DNA of 17,789 nt from JAVBQF01 sp031549195 (GTDB lineage Bacteria; Bacillota_I; Bacilli_A; RF39; UBA660): assembly GCA_031549195.1 (NCBI GenBank), contig JAVBQF010000045.1:1-17789 (forward strand), read 5' to 3'. Under the pieces are notes generated by a model that did no database searches, was not told where the DNA came from, and saw nothing but the letters and a program-made list of their open reading frames with translations. Shown one piece after another: positions 14,078 to 17,789 of the stretch; the stretch's first letter is position 1; every line of letters starts with the position of its first letter. The position numbers and the translations under genes are program-made.

Positions 14078-14744
14078 CTGCTTCGAATTTTCCTTTTCTA
14101 AGTTTTAAAACCACATCCGCTTTTTTTGCAATTTGTTGTGAGTGAGTAACTACTATAACGCATTTATTATGCTCGTGTGCAAGTTTTTTAAATACTTCTA
14201 CTATTTCAATTTCCATATCTTCATCTAAATTACCAGTTGGTTCATCTGCAAGCACTACTTCTACATTAGTAGCAAGACTTCTTGCAATTGCAACTCTTTG
14301 CTGTTCTCCACCAGATAATTTATTTACAAGACGATCTGCTCTATCTTTACTAATACCTATATAATCAAGGAGATTATAAGCAACATTATCAACATCTTTT
14401 GGTAGTTCGTTATCAGTAATACCCATAGCAACCTTAACATTTTCTATAGCAGTCATATATGGAACTAAATTGTATGCTTGAAATACAATACCTACTTTAT
14501 TTCTTCTATAATTTTCATAACCAAGCTCTTTTATCTTTTTTCCTTCATAGTAAATATCACCATTTTTTGGTTCATCTAATGCACTCAGTAATGATAGAAA
14601 AGTAGTTTTACCAGATCCAGATTCACCAAGAATAACATAAAATTTACCACTTTCAAATTCGCAAGTTATATCTTTTAATATGAATCTTCTCGTATCACCA
14701 TCTTGATAGTAATAATCGACATTATTAACATTTATTAATTTCAT
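14070..14744 (-). CDS. MacB/LolD-type ABC transporter ATPase
   Basis: The product has 224 residues, the usual length for the MacB/LolD/FtsE class. Walker A is GESGSGKTT (40-48), Q-loop Gln89, signature LSGGEQQR (143-150), Walker B VVLADEPTGNLD (163-174) with catalytic Glu168, and switch His201. The ADEPTGNLD form is typical of the class that works with four-helix MacB/FtsX permeases and drives work across the membrane, not classical import. TAGGAGG stands about 5 bases before ATG and overlaps the permease stop (9-base gap). The downstream PASTA gene overlaps the end. The three genes are therefore one operon, and the permease is the obvious partner. Confidence 0.95.
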   Translation of the reverse strand: MKLINVNNVDYYYQDGDTRRFILKDITCEFESGKFYVILGESGSGKTTFLSLLSALDEPKNGDIYYEGKKIKELGYENYRRNKVGIVFQAYNLVPYMTAIENVKVAMGITDNELPKDVDNVAYNLLDYIGISKDRADRLVNKLSGGEQQRVAIARSLATNVEVVLADEPTGNLDEDMEIEIVEVFKKLAHEHNKCVIVVTHSQQIAKKADVVLKLRKGKFEADE

Positions 14745-14753
14745 AATTGCCTC

Positions 14754-16271
14754 CTACATCATTATTTTCTTTGGATTAAGTCTTATAATATATACAGTTG
14801 GTGATATTGTTGATATCATCACGGTTCCTAATCCAACTAAGTAGAACAACAATATAGTAGTTACTCCAATTGATACTTTATAAGATTCAATTAGTTCTTC
14901 TGTAGTAACAGTACTTCCATACCCCATCCAATCAAGTGTGTTGGTACTATCATCAACAATAGTTCCTCCCCCATTGTTTTTCTTTTCCTCATCAGCAATG
15001 ATTTGATTTCTTAACATTTCCTTTGATATAGAGTTAGCAATCATACTACCACTAATAAGTGATAGTGTAATACCTGCAAATGCTACTATTACAACTTCTA
15101 ATACAATTTGTAATACAACATTTTTCCTTGATTCACCTAGTGATAAGTAAATTCCCATTTCATGTTTTCTATCTCTAATAAATAAGGTAATTAATAAACT
15201 TAATATAATTAAAGTTGCTACTAATGCCACATATAAAACTACGCTTGCTATCCAATCCATATTTTCCATTGGGGCTGCAATAGTATTTAGTGAATTACTA
15301 TTATCAGTAACCTTATAATAATCAGGTACTAAATCAGTCACTTCTTTTTTAAAGTTATCTAATTCATTTGGATCATTAAGAACAAATAGTGGTGTTAAGT
15401 ACTCGTTATTGTAGTTTTCATAGTTTTCAGGATCTAATTCTTTATATTTAGAAGCACTAAATTCATTAATTAAATTAACAACTTTATTAGTAGTATAAAA
15501 TCTATTTTGCAATTCTTCTAATTGATAGTCATAACCAGTGTCAGTATTTTTTTTCGCTTCTTTAACTGGATCAAAGATACCAATTATTTCAAACTCTAAG
15601 TCTTGTTTGGCATATACATTCATTGTTGGTGCTGGTAACGATGTTCTATCATCATATAGCTCCATACCACCTTTACTATAATCATAAATTATATTCGATA
15701 AGGTAACTTTAGAACCAACTGTTAAGTTATTCAATTGTGCTACTGTTTTAGATATTAAAATAACATTCTTAACACTTGTAATTTCTTCTTCATTAAAAGT
15801 ACGTCCCTCTACAAGTTTTATCTTATTAAATTTAATATCAAATACTTCTTTATTTTGGACTCCTTGAAATGAAAAATATGTAGTGTCACTGTCTCCTGCG
15901 ATTTTATCATAGATAACCATTCCACCATTTTCATCTTGATATCTCTTTAATTTAGTAGTTTCTAGGCTTACTGTAGATGTATAATCATAATATTTAACGT
16001 AGGATAGTTCACCTATTTTTTCAATTTCTTTGGCAGATAAATATTTGATCTTATCATAGTCAACTTTATCTCCCATTTTTTCATAATCAAGCTCAAGTGT
16101 TGCAACAGCACCTATTTGATTTCTTAAATTATTTTCAGTATTTTTAACTGCTTGCTTAACGGCAATACCACCGACCATAATGTTTCCTAGTATGAATACA
16201 AGGATAAGTAAAGTAATATTTTTTCCAACTTTTCTTGTTATACTTAATGTAGCTCTTTTAACAAAGTTCAT
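14754..16271 (-). CDS. FtsX/MacB-like ABC transporter permease with large extracellular domain
   Basis: The product has 505 residues with the four-helix MacB topology. TM1 is at about 18-40, followed by an extracellular domain of about 300 residues (40-338) resembling the MacB periplasmic core. TM2 is at about 341-365, TM3 at 385-410 and TM4 at 468-492. The cytoplasmic loop IRDRKHEMGIYLSLGESRKN (365-384) is the FtsX-family coupling loop that contacts the ATPase. A hydrophilic loop (412-465) precedes TM4. Two copies would pair with two ATPase subunits. TTGGAGGT stands 5 bases before ATG. Possible roles are peptide or lipid extrusion, antimicrobial-peptide resistance, or FtsEX-like signalling to outside proteins. 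The linked PASTA protein favours an envelope role. Confidence 0.92.
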   Translation of the reverse strand: MNFVKRATLSITRKVGKNITLLILVFILGNIMVGGIAVKQAVKNTENNLRNQIGAVATLELDYEKMGDKVDYDKIKYLSAKEIEKIGELSYVKYYDYTSTVSLETTKLKRYQDENGGMVIYDKIAGDSDTTYFSFQGVQNKEVFDIKFNKIKLVEGRTFNEEEITSVKNVILISKTVAQLNNLTVGSKVTLSNIIYDYSKGGMELYDDRTSLPAPTMNVYAKQDLEFEIIGIFDPVKEAKKNTDTGYDYQLEELQNRFYTTNKVVNLINEFSASKYKELDPENYENYNNEYLTPLFVLNDPNELDNFKKEVTDLVPDYYKVTDNSNSLNTIAAPMENMDWIASVVLYVALVATLIILSLLITLFIRDRKHEMGIYLSLGESRKNVVLQIVLEVVIVAFAGITLSLISGSMIANSISKEMLRNQIIADEEKKNNGGGTIVDDSTNTLDWMGYGSTVTTEELIESYKVSIGVTTILLFYLVGLGTVMISTISPTVYIIRLNPKKIMM

Positions 16272-16292
16272 AAAACCTCCAAACGGCTTATT

Positions 16293-16302
16293 TAGCTAGC
16301 TA
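16293..16302. promoter_or_regulatory. Palindrome at the start site of the ABC-PASTA operon (possible operator)
   Basis: TAGCTAGCTA is a perfect 10-base palindrome lying just downstream of the operon's -10 (16304-16309), over the predicted transcription start near 16297. A repressor bound here would block initiation. No regulator gene is adjacent, and a 10-base palindrome can arise by chance. Confidence 0.3.
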
Positions 16303-16303
16303 T

Positions 16304-16332
16304 ATTATACTATGGCTAATATCTATAATCAA
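16304..16332 (-). promoter_or_regulatory. Promoter of the permease-ATPase-PASTA operon
   Basis: On the minus strand TTGATT (16327-16332) and TATAAT (16304-16309) are separated by exactly 17 bases, a good vegetative promoter. The start near 16297 gives a leader of about 25 bases including the GGAGGT site. Confidence 0.7.
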
Positions 16333-16385
16333 TAAAATACTATGCATATTAATAACAATTATAAAAGTATCTTATATGACAATAG

Positions 16386-16413
16386 TTGACAAAATATTTT
16401 TTTACTATATAAT
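16386..16413 (+). promoter_or_regulatory. Consensus promoter of the Rossmann-like gene
   Basis: TTGACA (16386-16391) and TATAAT (16408-16413), both perfect, are separated by 16 bases. This is the best promoter match in the window. The start near 16420 gives a leader of about 24 bases to the chosen ATG at 16444, and would leave only about 6 bases before the alternative ATG at 16426. Confidence 0.85.
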
Positions 16414-16443
16414 ACCTAGTCCCGGATGAAAAAGAGGAATAAT

Positions 16444-17139
16444 ATGATAGAAATAAGAGAGATAACAGAAGAACATAGAAGTACATTTGAAAACTTTGTT
16501 TTAAAGTATGGTGATCGCTATGAAGTGCGCGATTTAAAAGAAGTAACTGAATGGTTTGGTGAAGGGATAAAGCTGAAAGATAGTAGAAATGAGCACTTAC
16601 AAGAAGTATATGCTTATTTGGGATTACTTGACGATGAAGACAATAGATTTAAAAAGTATTTAAAATTTATAAAAGAGCACTATGATTTAGGCACTGATAT
16701 CACTATGATAGGTGGGGGATATATCCCAGTACTTGCAATGTATATAGCAGAAGAGCAAAAAAAGCTAAATAGAGGAACGTTAACTATATATGATCCTAAA
16801 ATAGTTTTTGATAAGCTTGATCATATGACAATAGTAAAAGACCGTTTTTTAGAAGATACTCCTATTGGTAATACTAAACTGATATTAGCAGAAAAGCCAT
16901 GCACTGCAACTTATATCATCAAAAGAACTGCAAATGAATATCCAGATGTAGATGTTTGGTTTTCTTACTGTGAATGTGGCCCAACACCTTTCTATGATGA
17001 TGGCTATCTGCCTCCAGAAGAGTGGTGTAGTATTGAAACAAGCAGTATGAGATTTGAAGGTATCAATGCATATAGTGATACTGTTAAATATGGTAACACT
17101 ACAGAATATATGACTTATACCAAAGGAAGAGTACAATAG
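16444..17139 (+). CDS. Unrecognised Rossmann-like protein, possibly methyltransferase-related
   Basis: The product is 231 residues from ATG 16444, which has AAAGAGG (16431-16437) at good spacing. The in-frame ATG at 16426 has no site and lies at the transcription start. Residues 86-98 (ITMIGGGYIPVLA) form a strand and glycine loop, and LTIYDPK (113-119) supplies a second strand ending in an acidic residue, the arrangement of SAM- or nucleotide-binding Rossmann folds. Further on, LILAEKPCTATYIIK and VWFSYCECGPTPF (171-183) contain Cys153, Cys176 and Cys178, which might bind metal or be catalytic. I recognise no named family. It is soluble, with no signal peptide. It diverges from the ABC-PASTA operon and ends in its own terminator. 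Confidence 0.85.
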   Translation: MIEIREITEEHRSTFENFVLKYGDRYEVRDLKEVTEWFGEGIKLKDSRNEHLQEVYAYLGLLDDEDNRFKKYLKFIKEHYDLGTDITMIGGGYIPVLAMYIAEEQKKLNRGTLTIYDPKIVFDKLDHMTIVKDRFLEDTPIGNTKLILAEKPCTATYIIKRTANEYPDVDVWFSYCECGPTPFYDDGYLPPEEWCSIETSSMRFEGINAYSDTVKYGNTTEYMTYTKGRVQ

Positions 17140-17150
17140 CTCTTTTTTTT
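17127..17150 (+). terminator. Terminator of the Rossmann-like gene
   Basis: AAGAG (17127-17131) pairs with CTCTT (17140-17144) around an 8-base loop that contains the stop codon, and an uninterrupted T-run continues to 17150. The stem is short, but the T-run is strong. Confidence 0.65.
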
Positions 17151-17165
17151 GTTTAAGTTATCATT

Positions 17166-17171
17166 TATAAT
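17166..17171 (+). promoter_or_regulatory. -10 element for the UDG-like gene
   Basis: A perfect TATAAT lies just after the preceding terminator and 6 bases before the AGAGGT ribosome binding site. No -35 is recognisable (the T-run occupies it). An independent start is expected because of the terminator. Confidence 0.4.
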
Positions 17172-17189
17172 TGATTTAGAGGTATTAAT

Positions 17190-17789
17190 ATGAAAATGGA
17201 TGAATTATATAAAGAATATGATAAATTACAAAGTAAATATGGTGCAAAAGAATTGCAGTCTATCTATAATGGAGGATGTACAGTTAATCCGGATATCATG
17301 TTTATATTTATGAATCCAACAGCTAGAAATATAGCGTCACTTCCATCTTGGCAGGGTAGGAGATTGCCATGGATAGGAACTAAGAATATTTGGAAGTTAT
17401 TTTATAAAATAAATTTAATTGATAAGGATACATTTGAAGAAATACAAAGTAAAAAACCAAATGATTGGGATGCTAATTTTGCTGATTTAGTTTATGATAG
17501 TGTCACAAACCATAATTATTTTATAACAAATCTAGGTAAGTGTACTCAAGTAGATGCTAGGCATATTGACGATAATACTTACAAAGAATACTTAGAATTA
17601 CTATTTAAAGAAATAGATTTAATTAAACCTAAAAAAATAATTACATTTGGTAATCAAGTTAGTTCTATATTTTTAAATAGAGTTATCAATGTATCTACTT
17701 GTAGAAAACAATCGTTTAAAAAGGTTATTAATAATATAGGATATGAAGTATATCCAGTGTATTATCCTATTGGCAATGGGATGAGAAAT
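17190..17789 (+). CDS. Uracil-DNA-glycosylase-superfamily protein (partial, 3' end cut by window)
   Basis: The frame is open for 200 codons to the right edge. AGAGGT 6 bases before ATG 17190 supports the start; a second ATG at 17196 is possible. FIFMNPTARNIAS (38-50) matches the water-activating motif region, and LPWIGTKNIWKLF follows. FITNLGKCTQVDARHIDD (111-128), IITFGNQVSSIF (150-161) and the YYPIGNGMRN at the cut edge match the later blocks of the UDG fold. These enzymes excise uracil or related bases at the start of base excision repair. The standard family 1 motifs (GQDPYH, HPSPLS) are absent, so it belongs to a divergent subfamily whose base preference is unknown. No iron-sulfur cysteine set is evident. 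Confidence 0.8.
   Translation, partial: MKMDELYKEYDKLQSKYGAKELQSIYNGGCTVNPDIMFIFMNPTARNIASLPSWQGRRLPWIGTKNIWKLFYKINLIDKDTFEEIQSKKPNDWDANFADLVYDSVTNHNYFITNLGKCTQVDARHIDDNTYKEYLELLFKEIDLIKPKKIITFGNQVSSIFLNRVINVSTCRKQSFKKVINNIGYEVYPVYYPIGNGMRN

Noticed and set aside
16426..16443. ATG at 16426 as start of the Rossmann-like gene
   Set aside because: It would lie about 6 bases from the predicted transcription start without a ribosome binding site; the six codons contain the AAAGAGG that serves ATG 16444.

Overview
This window is AT-rich DNA (about 30% GC by eye). It has strong AGGAGG-type ribosome binding sites, AGA-dominated arginine codons, ATG/TTG starts and TGA used as a genuine stop (for example at 10983-10985 and at the end of the ABC ATPase gene). 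That fits the chromosome of a low-GC Bacillota or an Acholeplasma-like relative, and argues against Mycoplasma/Spiroplasma, which read TGA as Trp. No rRNA, tRNA, insertion sequence, integrase, CRISPR array or origin is visible, and no gene-free stretch exceeds 300 bases.

Region 1 (1-2860). A terminator closes an upstream gene. A minus-strand 509-residue protein follows, with a HEPN-type R-x4-H motif. Its last 92 codons begin at an internal ATG behind a near-perfect Shine-Dalgarno sequence, so a second protein may be nested in the gene. Next come two short helical unknowns facing each other across a terminator, and a 103-residue alkyltransferase-like DNA repair protein.

Region 2 (2860-9490, plus strand). 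This holds a Cof-type HAD phosphatase, a TfoX N-domain protein, an ABC-F ATPase (ribosome-acting class) behind a five-codon leader, a large CtpE-like P-type cation ATPase, a GrpB-fold gene broken by a one-base shift in an A8 run, and a YjjG-like HAD nucleotidase.

Region 3 (9490-12790, plus strand). An AgrC-type GHKL sensor kinase has no response regulator beside it. A tight three-gene set follows: a PNPOx-fold flavoprotein, a GyrI-like/Lin2189-like protein and a PAP2 membrane phosphatase. A bidirectional terminator ends the set.

Region 4 (12785-16332, minus strand). A three-gene operon encodes a MacB/FtsX-like permease, its ABC ATPase, and a membrane-anchored protein with about five PASTA domains and no kinase domain. 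The last two genes overlap by 8 bases. I read this as one envelope machine in which a wall- or muropeptide-binding ectodomain is coupled to an FtsX-like ABC transporter. It is the best candidate for a little-described system here. Its promoter (TTGATT-17-TATAAT) fires away from the best promoter in the window (TTGACA-16-TATAAT), which drives an unrecognised Rossmann-like protein. A uracil-DNA-glycosylase-family gene runs off the right edge.

Several genes point to protection from DNA damage, antibiotics or phage (HEPN protein, alkyltransferase-like protein, ABC-F, GyrI-like, UDG-like). They lie in separate transcription units, so this is a loose theme and not a demonstrated island.
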